NCBI RefSeq assembly: GCF_004000745.1 | Contig: NZ_BILV01000002.1 | Span: forward strand, 101,210 to 165,209 | Source of the DNA: Paenibacillus barengoltzii NBRC 101215 | GTDB lineage: Bacteria > Bacillota > Bacilli > Paenibacillales > Paenibacillaceae | DNA length: 64,000 bases | Reading direction: 5' to 3' | Program-made: the position numbers and the translations under genes | The notes under the pieces: generated by a model | The model's database searches: none | The model's input: only the letters and a program-made list of their open reading frames with translations | Told to the model about the DNA's origin: nothing | In this document: in pieces, positions 15,922 through 26,751 of the stretch | Numbering within the stretch: the stretch's first letter is position 1 | Layout: each line of letters starts with the position of its first letter

Positions 15922-17986
15922 CAATGAAATTATGGTCCAAAAAAATGGAAGCTTTCAATTTCATAAAGATCTTGAAGCGGCCAGAAGTTACTTTGTAGAC
16001 CATATCAATCAAAATACCGTATTTTTCCATAACCTGAAAGAAAAGATCGATTACTTAATTGAAAATGATTATTATGAGAAGGAAATTTTCGATCAATATA
16101 CATTCGAAGAAGTGAAGTTTATTTATGAGTATTTATATGCGAAGAAATTCCGTTTTCCTTCTTTCATGAGTGCATTTAAATTCTATAATAACTATGCCTT
16201 ATTGACCAATGACGGCTCGAAAGTGCTCGAGAGGTACGAAGATCGAATCGCCATCGTGTCTTTATTTTTGGCAAGGGGAGATTTCGAGAAGGCCAAGAAA
16301 TATGCGGATATCCTCATTTCGCAGGAATATCAACCCGCAACGCCGACTTTCCTGAATGCAGGGAAGAAGCGTCGCGGGGAGTTGGTCAGCTGTTTTTTGC
16401 TTGAGGTTAACGATTCGATGAATTCGATTGGTTTTGCCATTAATTCTGCGCTTCAGCTAAGCAAGATTGGTGGAGGCGTAAGCTTAAATCTGAGCAAGAT
16501 TCGGGCAGCAGATGAACAGATTAAAGGCTTGGATGGGAAAGCAAGTGGAGTATTGCCTGTCATGAAGCTATTTGAGGATGCATTCTCCTATGCGAATCAA
16601 TTGGGGCAGCGCGATGGTAGCGGAGTTGTTTACCTCAATATCTTCCATGCTGATATTCAAGAGTTTTTGGATACCAAAAAGATTAACAGTGATGAAAAAA
16701 TACGCATTAAAACACTTTCCTTGGGTGTTGTTGCGCCGAATATCTTTTTTGAGCTGGTCGAACAGGATAAGGATATGTACTTGTTTTACCCTTTGACCGT
16801 TTACAAAGAGTATGGTATTCACCTAGACGATATGGATATAAGCGCCATGTACGAAGAGTTGGTTAACAACCCAAGAATCCGCAAGAAGAAAATCGCTGCA
16901 CGAGACCTTATTCTCAAGATTGCTCAGACGCAGATGGAGTCCGGATATCCATATATCATGTTCGTTGATAACGCGAATAAAAATCATGCCCTTAAAGAAC
17001 TGGGGCGGGTTAAATTCTCGAATTTGTGCAGTGAAATTGCCCAACTCAGCGAAGTATCCATCATTAATGATTATGATGAAGAAGATATTATTAATCGGGA
17101 CATTTCCTGTAACCTTGGCTCTCTCAATATTGTAAATGTGATGAAGAACAAGCGCATGAGAGAAACCGTTCATTATGCGATGGATGCATTGACAGAGGTT
17201 AGTGATCGTTCTGATGTCCGGATTGTTCCTTCAGTAGCCAAAGCGAACCGTGAACTACATTCTGTGGGGCTTGGTGCGATGAACCTTCACGGTTTCCTGG
17301 CTAAAAACAAGATCGCCTATGAGTCGAAAGAAGCAAGAGACTTCGTTCGCACCTTCTTTATGATGATGAATTATTATTCGATTGAACGGTCCATGCTAAT
17401 TGCAAAAGAACGTAAAGAAACGTTTGTTGGCTTCGAGAAAAGCGAGTATGCAAATGGTAATTACTTTGATCGATATCTAACAACGGATTATTCTCCAGTA
17501 ACGGACAAGGTCAAGGAACTGTTTGACGGACATGAGATCCCGACGATTGAAGATTGGAAGAAATTGAAAGAGGATGTGGCAAAATACGGCTTGTACCATG
17601 CCTATCGCTTAGCGATTGCTCCAACGGGTTCAATCTCCTATTTGCAATCCTCAACCGCCTCGATCGCGCCGATTACGCAACGAATTGAAGAGCGGGAATA
17701 CGGTGATTCCAAGACGATATATCCGATGCCGTTCCTGAGTGAGGAAACTTATTTTTACTATAAAGAAGCCTATGATATGGATATGTTTAAATTGATTGAC
17801 CTGGTTGCTGAGGTACAGGTACATATTGATCAAGCAATATCTACCGTATTGTATGTTAAAGATGATCTTACGACGCGTGATCTTGCCATGTACTATATCT
17901 ATGCACAGAAGAAAGGGTTAAAGACGCTTTACTATACCCGAACAAAAAAGAAGACGATAGAAGAATGCGTTAGCTGTGTTGTCTGA
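15887..17986 (+). CDS. nrdE: Class Ib ribonucleoside-diphosphate reductase, alpha subunit
   Basis: A 699-residue catalytic subunit reducing ribonucleoside diphosphates. Characteristic segments: AKWIQLNNEI at the start, PSFMSAFKFYNNYAL, GRKRRGEL-like GKKRRGELVSCFL (redox Cys), KFSNLCSEI (active-site Cys and Glu), NLGSLNIVNV, PTGSISYLQSSTASIAPI, and the C-terminal redox pair in ECVSCVV. The true start is the TTG at 15887, eleven bases after AGGAGG (15872-15877); the longer frame starting at 15839 has no ribosome binding site and extends past NrdE homologues. Oddity: overlap with nrdI by 35 bases implies translational coupling. No N-terminal ATP cone, as expected for class Ib. Confidence 0.95.
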   Translation: MSTQIAKWIQLNNEIMVQKNGSFQFHKDLEAARSYFVDHINQNTVFFHNLKEKIDYLIENDYYEKEIFDQYTFEEVKFIYEYLYAKKFRFPSFMSAFKFYNNYALLTNDGSKVLERYEDRIAIVSLFLARGDFEKAKKYADILISQEYQPATPTFLNAGKKRRGELVSCFLLEVNDSMNSIGFAINSALQLSKIGGGVSLNLSKIRAADEQIKGLDGKASGVLPVMKLFEDAFSYANQLGQRDGSGVVYLNIFHADIQEFLDTKKINSDEKIRIKTLSLGVVAPNIFFELVEQDKDMYLFYPLTVYKEYGIHLDDMDISAMYEELVNNPRIRKKKIAARDLILKIAQTQMESGYPYIMFVDNANKNHALKELGRVKFSNLCSEIAQLSEVSIINDYDEEDIINRDISCNLGSLNIVNVMKNKRMRETVHYAMDALTEVSDRSDVRIVPSVAKANRELHSVGLGAMNLHGFLAKNKIAYESKEARDFVRTFFMMMNYYSIERSMLIAKERKETFVGFEKSEYANGNYFDRYLTTDYSPVTDKVKELFDGHEIPTIEDWKKLKEDVAKYGLYHAYRLAIAPTGSISYLQSSTASIAPITQRIEEREYGDSKTIYPMPFLSEETYFYYKEAYDMDMFKLIDLVAEVQVHIDQAISTVLYVKDDLTTRDLAMYYIYAQKKGLKTLYYTRTKKKTIEECVSCVV

Positions 17987-18000
17987 GGGGGATAACGTGA

Positions 18001-18999
18001 ATGAATAGATACGAAGCTGTAAACTGGAACTCGCCTGAAACAGAATATACTGAGCTCCTGTGGACGCAGAATACCTCGCAATTCTGGCTGGATACCGAAA
18101 TTCCAGTCTCTAAAGATCTGAAATCATGGGCGAAGATGAGTGCAAAAGAACAGCTCGCTTACATGCGTGTTCTGGGCGGTTTAACGCTGCTGGATACCGA
18201 ACAGGGGAATGTAGGCATGCCGATGATTGCACAATATGTAGAGGAGAAACAGAAGAAAGCGATACTCATCTTCCAGGCTGCTATGGAAGAAATTCATGCG
18301 AAGAGCTACAGCACGATATTTACCACAGTGGCCAGTGCTGAGATGATCAATGACACGTTTGAATGGGTAAAGGAAAATAAACATCTGCAGTATAAGACGT
18401 CCGTAATTGATGCCATTTATCGTGATATCAAGCCAGGAGATGGTCTTAGCTTATATAAAGCAATGGTGGCCTCGGTATTCCTTGAAAGCTTTCTGTTCTA
18501 CTCCGGCTTTTTCTATCCGTTATACTTGGCCGGTCAAGGAAAGATGGTAGCCAGCGGAGAAATAATCAAGCTGATTATTCGGGATGAAAGTGTCCATGGA
18601 GTATTTGTCGGCCTGCTTGCACAAGAAGTATTTGAAGGTTTAAGTGAAGAAGAGAAGCATTTGGCAACTGAATTTGTTCCGAAGTTACTGGACGATCTTT
18701 ATCATAACGAAATCGAATATTCTGAAATGCTGTACGATGATATTGAACTGACCCATGAAGTGAAGAAATATATACGTTATAACGGGAATAAAGCGCTAAT
18801 GAATCTGGGGCTGGAGCCTCTTTTTGAAGAAGAAGATGTCCATCCCGTCGTCTTGAATGGCATTCGTACGGAAACGAGCACACATGATTTCTTCTCTACG
18901 AAAGGCAATGGTTATCAAAAGGGGAAGGTGGAACCGTTGCAGGACAACGATTTCATCATTCTCAATGAAAGAGTCAAGCAATCGAATATCTTTGAATAG
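18001..18999 (+). CDS. nrdF: Class Ib ribonucleoside-diphosphate reductase, beta subunit
   Basis: A 332-residue radical-generating subunit. Metal ligands visible: Asp65 in LLDTEQG, Glu96 and His99 in MEEIHAKSY, Glu162 in LESFLFYSG, Glu196 and His199 in RDESVHG; the radical tyrosine is Tyr103. All are present, so the protein should be active as a Mn2 or Fe2 tyrosyl-radical enzyme. Start: ATG after GAGGGGGATAACGTGA, 14 bases after nrdE. It ends the operon before a strong terminator. Confidence 0.95.
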   Translation: MNRYEAVNWNSPETEYTELLWTQNTSQFWLDTEIPVSKDLKSWAKMSAKEQLAYMRVLGGLTLLDTEQGNVGMPMIAQYVEEKQKKAILIFQAAMEEIHAKSYSTIFTTVASAEMINDTFEWVKENKHLQYKTSVIDAIYRDIKPGDGLSLYKAMVASVFLESFLFYSGFFYPLYLAGQGKMVASGEIIKLIIRDESVHGVFVGLLAQEVFEGLSEEEKHLATEFVPKLLDDLYHNEIEYSEMLYDDIELTHEVKKYIRYNGNKALMNLGLEPLFEEEDVHPVVLNGIRTETSTHDFFSTKGNGYQKGKVEPLQDNDFIILNERVKQSNIFE

Positions 19000-19004
19000 A
19001 AATA

Positions 19005-19052
19005 ACCGAGTTGATTTCAGGTATTTGTTACAGGGATCAACTCGGTTTTTTT
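19005..19052 (+). terminator. nrdIEF terminator
   Basis: ACCGAGTTGAT (19005-19015) pairs with ATCAACTCGGT (19036-19046) and is followed by a run of seven T. Confidence 0.92.
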
Positions 19053-19080
19053 AAAAATTATAATTACGTAAAATAATAAT

Positions 19081-19109
19081 TTGACGAATAATTAGATATG
19101 GATTATTCT
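19081..19109 (+). promoter_or_regulatory. xerS promoter
   Basis: TTGACG at 19081-19086, 17-base spacer, TATTCT at 19104-19109, 24 bases before the xerS start. Confidence 0.6.
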
Positions 19110-19133
19110 AGAAACAGGAGGTGCGCGTTCCAC

Positions 19134-20204
19134 ATGGATAAAACGACCAAAGCTCATTATATGAGCCGCATTGATGAGAAATTAACGGATTTGCCTTGGT
19201 ACGTGACTGAATATATCGATACGCGCAAACGGAAACTGTCGCATACCACATTACTGAATTATTGTCATGATTACATCATTTTCTTTGATTGGCTCGTGGC
19301 TGAACGATTCGCAGCTCCCAGTCGGAAAGAAGTTGAACTGTCTGTACTCGAAAAATTGACGGTTCGAGAAATCGAAAGCTTTCTGACGTTCCTAGAATAT
19401 CAGTTAGGCAACTCCAAATTAACGATCAACCGTAAGTTATCAGCGCTCAAATCACTGTTTGATTATTTACAGAATAAAGCGGAAACCGCGGATCTGAAGC
19501 CTTATCTTGAGCGTAATGTGATGGCCAAGATTGAATTTAATGCACTGAAAGAAAGCCAAGAAACGATCGCTAACCGGATTGAAGGCAAAATTTTGCGGGC
19601 CGATGATTTTGAGCTGTTTCGGCAGTTTGTGGCTTATGATTTTGGTGAGCAAAACCGGGAGAACAAACGATTGAATCAATTTCACGAATTTAATCGCGAA
19701 CGGGATACTGCTATCGTATCCTTAATTCTGGGATCCGGATTACGATTATCTGAAGTAGCCGGCATCAACCTGGAAGATCTCGATATGAACAAAGGCTTGG
19801 TACGAGTCATTCGCAAAGGGAACAAGGAACAATACGTCTATTTCAGTGAACAAGCGAAGTTGGATCTGGAAAATTATTTAAATATTCGTGAAGCGCGGTA
19901 TAAACCGGAAAAATCCGAAACCTACTTATTTATGGGCGCGCCGATCGGACGTAAAGGCAAAAACCGGCGATTAACGCCAAGATCAATTGAGAAGCTGATC
20001 GAGAAATATGCGAAGGCTTTTGGGAAGCCGGCATTAACCGTACACGCACTGCGTCATTCTTTCGCAACGCGTTATCATCAGGAGAATAACGATGTGCCGC
20101 GGCTGAAGAACCAGTTAGGCCACGCCTCGATTCAAACTACGATGATCTATACACACTTAACGGATGAAGAGATGCGTAAAGCTGTCATTAATATGGATAA
20201 GTAA
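19134..20204 (+). CDS. xerS: Tyrosine recombinase XerS
   Basis: A 356-residue tyrosine recombinase of exactly the length of streptococcal XerS and with its N-terminal DLPWYVTEYIDTRKRKLS. Catalytic residues are all present: Arg204 (GLRLSEV), Lys228 (RKGNKE), His304 and Arg307 (HALRHSF), His330 (LGHAS) and nucleophile Tyr339 (MIYTH). XerS-type enzymes resolve chromosome dimers at a dif site without a XerC/D partner. The start at 19134 follows AGGAGGTGCGCGTTCCAC; an upstream in-frame ATG at 19098 lies within the promoter and is rejected. In streptococci the dif site lies next to xerS; a weak AT-rich dyad is present upstream here. Confidence 0.93.
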   Translation: MDKTTKAHYMSRIDEKLTDLPWYVTEYIDTRKRKLSHTTLLNYCHDYIIFFDWLVAERFAAPSRKEVELSVLEKLTVREIESFLTFLEYQLGNSKLTINRKLSALKSLFDYLQNKAETADLKPYLERNVMAKIEFNALKESQETIANRIEGKILRADDFELFRQFVAYDFGEQNRENKRLNQFHEFNRERDTAIVSLILGSGLRLSEVAGINLEDLDMNKGLVRVIRKGNKEQYVYFSEQAKLDLENYLNIREARYKPEKSETYLFMGAPIGRKGKNRRLTPRSIEKLIEKYAKAFGKPALTVHALRHSFATRYHQENNDVPRLKNQLGHASIQTTMIYTHLTDEEMRKAVINMDK

Positions 20205-20383
20205 AATCCAAGCATACAAGATCGCCGGGAAGCAGTTAATCAGGCTCCTGCGGCCTTCTCGTTATGACATCTTCACAAAACCCGTATTTTGTACATATGT
20301 ATATCGATATCATAATGAACTCTGTCAAAGCTCATGATTAGCTCTTGATTGTCTTTAGTTTGTAATATTTACAATCCAATCAC

Positions 20384-20911
20384 TTAGATTCCATTTCGAT
20401 TGAATTCTTCTTTCGCCAATGCAATTACGTTCTGAATAAACGGTGCTTTACGCAACGTATACGTTTGTCGATCAGAACAAATCTCGGCTAATTCACGCTT
20501 TAAGTTCAAATATTGAGCCGCAACATCCGGATACTTAATTAAATAGTCTCGAAACAAAATCATGTTCTTCCAATCTTCACTTTGATATTCATACACATGG
20601 AGATGATGCGTGCCCTTCCCCCACTCGCCTCTTCGAAAGAACAGCCGATAGGGGAACTCCTCTTTCGGAACGTATTCAAAGCCGATCTGGCTAAGCAGCG
20701 AGATGGCACTATCATCGATTATAGTCAGTCGCTCTACCGCCACCGCAATATCTATAATCGGCTTCGCCGCCATGCCAGGAATTGATGTGCTGCCTACATG
20801 TTCAATTCGCTTCACCTTATCCCCCAGCAAAGTCAGTATGCGATGACGATCTTTCTCAAATTCCTGAGGCCAAAGGCAGCTATAGTTACTGAGTGTGACT
20901 TTGTTTGTCAT
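20384..20911 (-). CDS. GrpB/UPF0157 family protein
   Basis: A protein of about 175 residues with the GrpB hallmark RIEHVGSTSIPGMAAKPIIDIAV, written here in pieces: HVGSTSIPG and KPIIDI. The fold is that of nucleotidyltransferases, with the two acidic metal positions around PIIDIAVAV. Biological role in bacteria is poorly known; some relatives are fused to dephospho-CoA kinase. The ATG at 20911 has GGGGGGAT six bases ahead. Monocistronic. Confidence 0.9.
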   Translation of the reverse strand: MTNKVTLSNYSCLWPQEFEKDRHRILTLLGDKVKRIEHVGSTSIPGMAAKPIIDIAVAVERLTIIDDSAISLLSQIGFEYVPKEEFPYRLFFRRGEWGKGTHHLHVYEYQSEDWKNMILFRDYLIKYPDVAAQYLNLKRELAEICSDRQTYTLRKAPFIQNVIALAKEEFNRNGI

Positions 20912-20940
20912 CAATATCCCCCCTCAACGGACAGCAATAA

Positions 20941-21030
20941 AAAAACGATGGATCGGCTCCACCGCTAACTTTAACTCATTTTATAGGATGAAATCAATCT
21001 TTATGAATTGTTCTGCAAAAGTCGATCCAT
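20941..21030 (-). terminator. Possible loose terminator downstream of the GH2 gene
   Basis: On the minus strand ATGGATCGAC (21021-21030) can pair with GCCGATCCAT (20948-20957) across a loop of about 60 bases, and a run of seven T follows (20939-20945). The long loop makes this weak. Confidence 0.35.
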
Positions 21031-21059
21031 TGTTAACATAATATATATTCTGTTATCTT

Positions 21060-24000
21060 CTACTTTACAAACTGAAACCAACTGAAATCAAAATGACTGC
21101 CCGGCAAAAAGATAAACGTCACATCCTGAACGCCTGTCACGCGCTCTAACGGGAATTCTTTGATCTCGTACCCGTCCGTTTGTGTAAATTCGATTAACTG
21201 ACGGTGTTCTTTGCCATTTGCAGTGAACTGCACATGGATCGTATTTTTATCAATGGGTGAATGTCCGCAAATCAACAGCTTTGTTGCTCCTTCTTCCTCA
21301 AAGTCTAGCTGCTTCATCTCCAGCGACACATTGTTCCCAATCCCTTCCACGTTGGTCCCTTCGATTCGGAAGCTGTCCCCGTAGATATGATCACATTCCG
21401 CAGCCGCGTTCTGTTGAAAAGCCCGATTTTGGCGAGTGAATGAGAACCCTTTGAGATGAATTTTCTGCTGCAGCACAAAGCAAATGGAAGAGATGCCGCG
21501 AAGCCGCTTCTTCAAACGAAACGTCGCTTCCTGATACACATTCCACCGGGTTTCCTTCTGATATATCACTTCTGCAATCTTCTCGCTGCCCTCTTCATCT
21601 GGCATCCCTTCCCAGATTTGAATCAGATAAGGCTCGCTGGTTAATGCAAAGATCGGCAGCGTAATTTCATCCGACCCGTGTAGGCCGAAATCAAGATTCC
21701 GGAAGCCGACCCGAGATTCCCCGTCTCTGCTGGTTGCCACGCCTCTTTCATTGCCGTTTCCGATCTCGCCATAGTGATAATCGTACAATCCTGCCGAGAT
21801 AAAGCCATATGGATCTTTCTGCGCCTCACCCAGCCCCGCTGCTTGAAACTCCAGCTCGGAGATCAGCTTGGTTTTGTCTGTACCGTTGCGGCTCGTGCAA
21901 CGAACGCGGAAGCGCCCGTCCCCCAGAGCATGTAGTCTCGCTTGACGTCCATCCGCCTCGATTTGAGCAAGGTTAGATGGAATCCCCGCATCGTTAACAA
22001 CGCTCCACTCCACTTCCGTGTAGGTGGTATTCGCCGGGTAAAGCTTGGCTTCCAGTTGGATTTCGGAAAGCCTGGCCGTCAGCTGTTGTCCGGATAACGT
22101 GAGGATCTCGATTTTTCGCAGCGGAATTTCATCCCTATCCCCCATCACAATCGGCAAATTCTGATTTCCAAGGTGAGCGGAAATCCCTGTGATGGAACCC
22201 GGATCTACCGGCCGAGATTCAAGACTGATGCTCTGACTTTCCATCCCTTTCGAGCTGACTTTCACGACGATCGTGCCTGGAGTTGGGTTAGCCGCTACGA
22301 TGGCCATCGCTTTTCCGCTGAACAATCTCCGGCTCGTGCCTTTGTACGGATCGTAGTCCGTGCTGTCTCCGTTATCCAATCCAATGAGCCGCCCGGCTCC
22401 CGTGACCTCTACAGTCACTCGGTTGTTCGCATTTTGCACTGGATTAGCTTCTTCATCCTCCATAGAGATTTCAATGAATGCCAGATCAGTACCGTTGGCC
22501 AGTAACCATGATTTATCGGATTTAAGTTTGATGCGTGCAGCATCTTTAAAGGATCTTTGTACGTCCGTTGCAATAATTTCGCCCTGCTCATTATAAGCAA
22601 TCGCTTTAATTTCCCCGGGTTGATAAGGGATTTTCCATGTGGGAACAAGCTCGCGTCCGTGCTGATGATCAATCGTCCTGCTTCCCTGAGAGACCCCATT
22701 CCAAAACAACTCGACGTTTGGGGCATTGGAGCAAACTCGAACATCAATGAGTTGACCCGGACTAAAATCCCAGTACGGAAAGAGATGAACCATCGGCCGC
22801 TCCCTGTAATCCGTCCATGCCGATTGATAGATGTAATAGGAATCTTTCGGAAAAGTCGCGGTATCCAACTGGCCAAAATAAGCGTTTTTCGTATGATAAG
22901 GGGTCGGTTCCCCGATATAATCAAACCCCGTCCACAGAAATTGCCCCATCGAGAAAGGCGTATCCCGTTCTGCCACGATGCAGGCCTCCGCGGATTTGGC
23001 TCCCCAGCTGGTTGGGCTGTTGCCTAACGCGGAGCATTGTTCATCGTCATCCGCCAGAATCGACTGCTCCAACGGGAAGTGATAAATCCCCCGGCTCTGC
23101 ACCACCGATGATGTCTCACTGCCATAAATGATCCAGTCCGGATGTTCGGCATAATGGCGTTCATAGTATTTTTCCGCATAATTATATCCGGCCACTTTCA
23201 CGATATCCGCGCATTTCTGGGCATTTTCCCAAGGCATGTAGTTTGAACCGATGGTCACCTTCCCGTTCTGTTTAGGGTCGTGCTTATGCACTTCTTCCAT
23301 CAACATCCGGGTGATTTCCTGCCCTCTCTCATCTGCATGGGTATCATAGATTTCGTTCCCAATGCTCCACATCAACAGGCTGGGGTGGTTCCGATCCCGT
23401 CTGACCCAGCTCTCTACATCCCGCAAGGCCCATTCCTTAAAAAAACGGGCATAGTCATACGTCGTTTTCGGTCGCTCCCACGTATCAAACGCTTCTGACA
23501 CCACAAGCAGCCCCATTTCATCTGCCAGATCCATCCATTCTGGGGCAGGCATGTTGTGAGCGGTACGGACCGCGTTCACGCCCATCTCCTTCAACAGGCG
23601 AAACCTGCGTCTTAACGCCTCTTGGTTAAAGGCGCTTCCCAACGCTCCAAGATCATGATGCTCGCAGACCCCGTTAAGCTTCAAGGGAGCTCCGTTGATG
23701 AAAAGCCCCTTCTCTGGATCCATGATCACTTCGCGGAACCCCACGGGTTGGGTCACCTTTTCAATAACTAAAGACGCTTCCCTCCCTGCGCTCTCCCCTG
23801 ACGTTGGTAAGGAAAGCTCCGTAATGAGCGTATACAAATGAGGATCATTAGGGCTCCAAAGCCGAGGAGCAGCCAGCTTCAGGGTTTGAACGTTTTGAAT
23901 CCCCGTCCCCGGCTGAATTGCAGGTACAAGTGTTGCTGATGAGGTTTGCACGACAACCCCTTTGTAAACCAGGTTGTGTGTCAGCATCAACTCTGGATAG

Positions 24001-24584
24001 CGCTCTGGTTCGATCCGCACCTCCGTCTCGATTTCCATATGCCATTCCTGCCCCGCGCGTCGGGTAGATACATAGATCCCGTTCGTTTCGATATAAGCGC
24101 TGCGGCTGCGGGTCTTCAGCCAAACATTACGGTAGATCCCCGCCCCGGAATACCACCGGCTGTTGGGACGTAAGTGAACGACTTTAACCAGGATTTCGTT
24201 TTCCCCAAGCACAAGCGCTTCTGTCATCTCATGTTCAAACGAGGAGTACCCGTACTTCCATTCCCCGATCCGCTTACCGTTCACATAGAGCGTCGAATCC
24301 ATATATACGCCGTCAAAAGCGAGCACAACCTCCTGTTCTTCCGTACTGCCGGAATAAAAGAAGGTTTTACGGTACCAACCGATGCTGTTCTCATAAAGGT
24401 TCAGCGTATCATAGATCAACCAGTCATGGGGCAGATCAACCGGTTCAAACGTAAGCCCCTGCAGCTCCGATCGATTCAGGGTCTCTTGAACCTCAGTTGC
24501 CATTGCCGTTTGTTGGACCTCGGAAGGTTCCACACTTCTTTTGGCAAAAGTCCATCCCTCATTAAAAAGAATTTTTGAGTTCAT
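21060..24584 (-). CDS. Glycoside hydrolase family 2 enzyme (beta-galactosidase/glucuronidase type)
   Basis: A 1174-residue intracellular GH2 enzyme without signal peptide. Order: N-terminal sugar-binding jelly roll (about 40-190, VDLPHDW...WYRKTF), Ig-like sandwich, TIM barrel with VRTAHNMP, acid/base Glu in WSIGNEIYD and the probable nucleophile Glu in IYGSETSS, then a DUF4982-like sandwich and further C-terminal beta modules ending about 300 residues beyond a normal GH2 core. It is the last gene of the GH67/transport operon, 35 bases after aguA, so the substrate is likely a side-chain sugar of xylan or of imported aldouronates; galactosidase or glucuronidase activity cannot be decided by eye. 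Confidence 0.88.
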   Translation of the reverse strand: MNSKILFNEGWTFAKRSVEPSEVQQTAMATEVQETLNRSELQGLTFEPVDLPHDWLIYDTLNLYENSIGWYRKTFFYSGSTEEQEVVLAFDGVYMDSTLYVNGKRIGEWKYGYSSFEHEMTEALVLGENEILVKVVHLRPNSRWYSGAGIYRNVWLKTRSRSAYIETNGIYVSTRRAGQEWHMEIETEVRIEPERYPELMLTHNLVYKGVVVQTSSATLVPAIQPGTGIQNVQTLKLAAPRLWSPNDPHLYTLITELSLPTSGESAGREASLVIEKVTQPVGFREVIMDPEKGLFINGAPLKLNGVCEHHDLGALGSAFNQEALRRRFRLLKEMGVNAVRTAHNMPAPEWMDLADEMGLLVVSEAFDTWERPKTTYDYARFFKEWALRDVESWVRRDRNHPSLLMWSIGNEIYDTHADERGQEITRMLMEEVHKHDPKQNGKVTIGSNYMPWENAQKCADIVKVAGYNYAEKYYERHYAEHPDWIIYGSETSSVVQSRGIYHFPLEQSILADDDEQCSALGNSPTSWGAKSAEACIVAERDTPFSMGQFLWTGFDYIGEPTPYHTKNAYFGQLDTATFPKDSYYIYQSAWTDYRERPMVHLFPYWDFSPGQLIDVRVCSNAPNVELFWNGVSQGSRTIDHQHGRELVPTWKIPYQPGEIKAIAYNEQGEIIATDVQRSFKDAARIKLKSDKSWLLANGTDLAFIEISMEDEEANPVQNANNRVTVEVTGAGRLIGLDNGDSTDYDPYKGTSRRLFSGKAMAIVAANPTPGTIVVKVSSKGMESQSISLESRPVDPGSITGISAHLGNQNLPIVMGDRDEIPLRKIEILTLSGQQLTARLSEIQLEAKLYPANTTYTEVEWSVVNDAGIPSNLAQIEADGRQARLHALGDGRFRVRCTSRNGTDKTKLISELEFQAAGLGEAQKDPYGFISAGLYDYHYGEIGNGNERGVATSRDGESRVGFRNLDFGLHGSDEITLPIFALTSEPYLIQIWEGMPDEEGSEKIAEVIYQKETRWNVYQEATFRLKKRLRGISSICFVLQQKIHLKGFSFTRQNRAFQQNAAAECDHIYGDSFRIEGTNVEGIGNNVSLEMKQLDFEEEGATKLLICGHSPIDKNTIHVQFTANGKEHRQLIEFTQTDGYEIKEFPLERVTGVQDVTFIFLPGSHFDFSWFQFVK

Positions 24585-24619
24585 CCCATCTGCTCTCGCT
24601 TTCTTATTGCATCATGAAT

Positions 24620-26695
24620 TTAATAAATTGTTCTCCCCTGCTCATCCGGAATCCCGGATTTACGGTAAAAATACGTATTGATCTGATCCCGCCACTCCCG
24701 GGCATGCTCCGCTTGTTCCAGAAGACGGCTCCGCCCGTTCTCAAACGCTTCTTCATCCATCTGCCCTTCCAGCGTCAACCAAGCGTCCAGAAACTGTTGC
24801 GCCTGCTCCGCGCCAGCGAAGCGGGTGTCATAGATGTGCTGGATCACCGTTTTGCCGGAATGCAGCCGATGGGTATAAGGGACATGGTGAAAAAATAACA
24901 GCAGTTCATCCGGGCACGTATCCAGCGATTCATAGCGGCTCGCATTCGGCTCACGATATTGGGCCGTATAGCCCGTGCCTGACTTCACCGTGCGGTCCAC
25001 CCCGATCCCGTCCCGATCTGCAAAATGGTACGTCCCCCATCTGGAGTATTCATATCCGTCCACATTCGGCCCATAGTGATGATGGGGATTCACCATCCAT
25101 CCCACGCCAAGCGGGGCGGTATATTGCTCATAAGTCAGCCACGAGGTCATCAAGAGGTTGAGGATCACCTCTGTTCGTTGAGTAGACCCGCTGCCAAACG
25201 TAAGCGCAATCCATTCTCGAGCGATCTGCTCCGCTGATAGGTTGCAATTCCAGACCAAACGTCCATACCCGTATAGATTGGCTTGAGCCAGAATATGCCC
25301 CGTCCAATTCCGATCATCGCCGATATTGGAAACCGCCGCAACACCGCCTAATTTCCGGCCATACAGCGAACCGGATACGATTTTGGCAACTTCAGATCCT
25401 TCGCCTTGAGCATACGTATCAAACGCGAGAATTTCCTTCCATTGCGGAACCAAATAACAGACATGTCTGGCTTGACCCGTATACTCCTGGGTAATTTGCA
25501 GCTCCAGCATCTGGTTAGTATCCGGCATGGCACCAAACAGCGGCGATACCGGCTCTCGAACCTGAAAGTCCATCGGACCGTTTTTGATCTGCAAAATCAC
25601 GTTGTCCTCAAACTGTCCGTCCAGCGGCTTAAAATGGTCATACGCTGCTTTGGCCCGGTCGGTTGTACGGTCTCGCCAATCCTGGAAGCAGTTATAGACG
25701 AAGCAGCGCCAAATGACCAGGCCGCCATACGGCTTCAGCGCTTCGGCCAGCATATTGGCTCCGTCGACGTGATTCCGGCCATAGGTGAACGGACCAGGGC
25801 GGGACTCAGAATCGGCTTTGACCAGAAAACCACCGAAATCGGGAATGACCTCGTAAATGTCATCGGCTGCCTTTTTCCACCATGCGATCACATCCTCGTC
25901 TAGCGGGTCGGCGGTTGGCAGATGTCCCACTACGATCGGACTGGCGAAGTTGATGCTGAGAAAGGTGGTGATCCCATATTTCCGAAAGATGTCCGCAATT
26001 CTCGCCACCTCGGCTAACATTGGCTGCTTGATTAACCATGATTCACGCTCATGCACATTCACATTGTTGATGGCGATGGCGTTAATTCCCGTAGAAGCTA
26101 GCATCCGGGCATACTCCTGCACGCGAGTCAGGTCCGATTGAATCTCGTTGTTCTTGTAAAAAATAGAGCCTCCCGCATACCCGCGTTCAATGCTGCCATC
26201 CAGGTTGTCCCACTGATTGATCATCCGCAGACCGTTATCGGGAGATTCCTGAATATTCAACGCTTCAATCGATTCCCCCATTTGCATCAGGCGAAGCAGA
26301 TGGAAAGCCCCGTATAAGGCACCCCGCTCAGAAACACCTGCAATAAGCAGGTGTTTCCTTCCGTCCTGAGACAACGTTTTGATCACATAACTGTCTTCGG
26401 ATGCTTCAGCCAGCGGGGCTAGCGCTTCGTCGAATTGATCCGATTGTCCTCTGACTCCAAGCCATACCGAGAATTTTTCGGCGGGATCGTGGACGCACTG
26501 AGGTTTCATATGCAACATCGATTCCATCCCCTTCTGAAGCTCGTAGATCACACTTGTCAGAAGTGGACTTGGATTTGTAGGCGTGACCAGCTCCCTGCAC
26601 CATTTCTGGTATTGCTCTAACATTTCCGGGTGATCCACAGCCGCATATCGCAGCCAGCAAGGATCTGCTTGTCGTTTTTGCGCCTCAAGTTCCAT
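24620..26695 (-). CDS. aguA: Alpha-glucuronidase, GH67
   Basis: A 691-residue cytoplasmic enzyme that removes 4-O-methylglucuronic acid from aldouronates produced by xylan breakdown. GH67 hallmarks: [37 protein letters not shown] (in parts), the catalytic region [15 protein letters not shown], and the paired acids in [14 protein letters not shown]. The length fits Geobacillus and Paenibacillus AguA. I moved the start from a GTG at 26731 to the ATG at 26695, which has GGAGGG eight bases upstream. It lies between the binding-protein gene and the GH2 gene on one transcript. Confidence 0.95.
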   Translation of the reverse strand: MELEAQKRQADPCWLRYAAVDHPEMLEQYQKWCRELVTPTNPSPLLTSVIYELQKGMESMLHMKPQCVHDPAEKFSVWLGVRGQSDQFDEALAPLAEASEDSYVIKTLSQDGRKHLLIAGVSERGALYGAFHLLRLMQMGESIEALNIQESPDNGLRMINQWDNLDGSIERGYAGGSIFYKNNEIQSDLTRVQEYARMLASTGINAIAINNVNVHERESWLIKQPMLAEVARIADIFRKYGITTFLSINFASPIVVGHLPTADPLDEDVIAWWKKAADDIYEVIPDFGGFLVKADSESRPGPFTYGRNHVDGANMLAEALKPYGGLVIWRCFVYNCFQDWRDRTTDRAKAAYDHFKPLDGQFEDNVILQIKNGPMDFQVREPVSPLFGAMPDTNQMLELQITQEYTGQARHVCYLVPQWKEILAFDTYAQGEGSEVAKIVSGSLYGRKLGGVAAVSNIGDDRNWTGHILAQANLYGYGRLVWNCNLSAEQIAREWIALTFGSGSTQRTEVILNLLMTSWLTYEQYTAPLGVGWMVNPHHHYGPNVDGYEYSRWGTYHFADRDGIGVDRTVKSGTGYTAQYREPNASRYESLDTCPDELLLFFHHVPYTHRLHSGKTVIQHIYDTRFAGAEQAQQFLDAWLTLEGQMDEEAFENGRSRLLEQAEHAREWRDQINTYFYRKSGIPDEQGRTIY

Positions 26696-26751
26696 GAGTA
26701 TTTCCCTCCAAAGCATTTTTCCGATTTCCACTCATCCCGCAGTTTCCTTGA

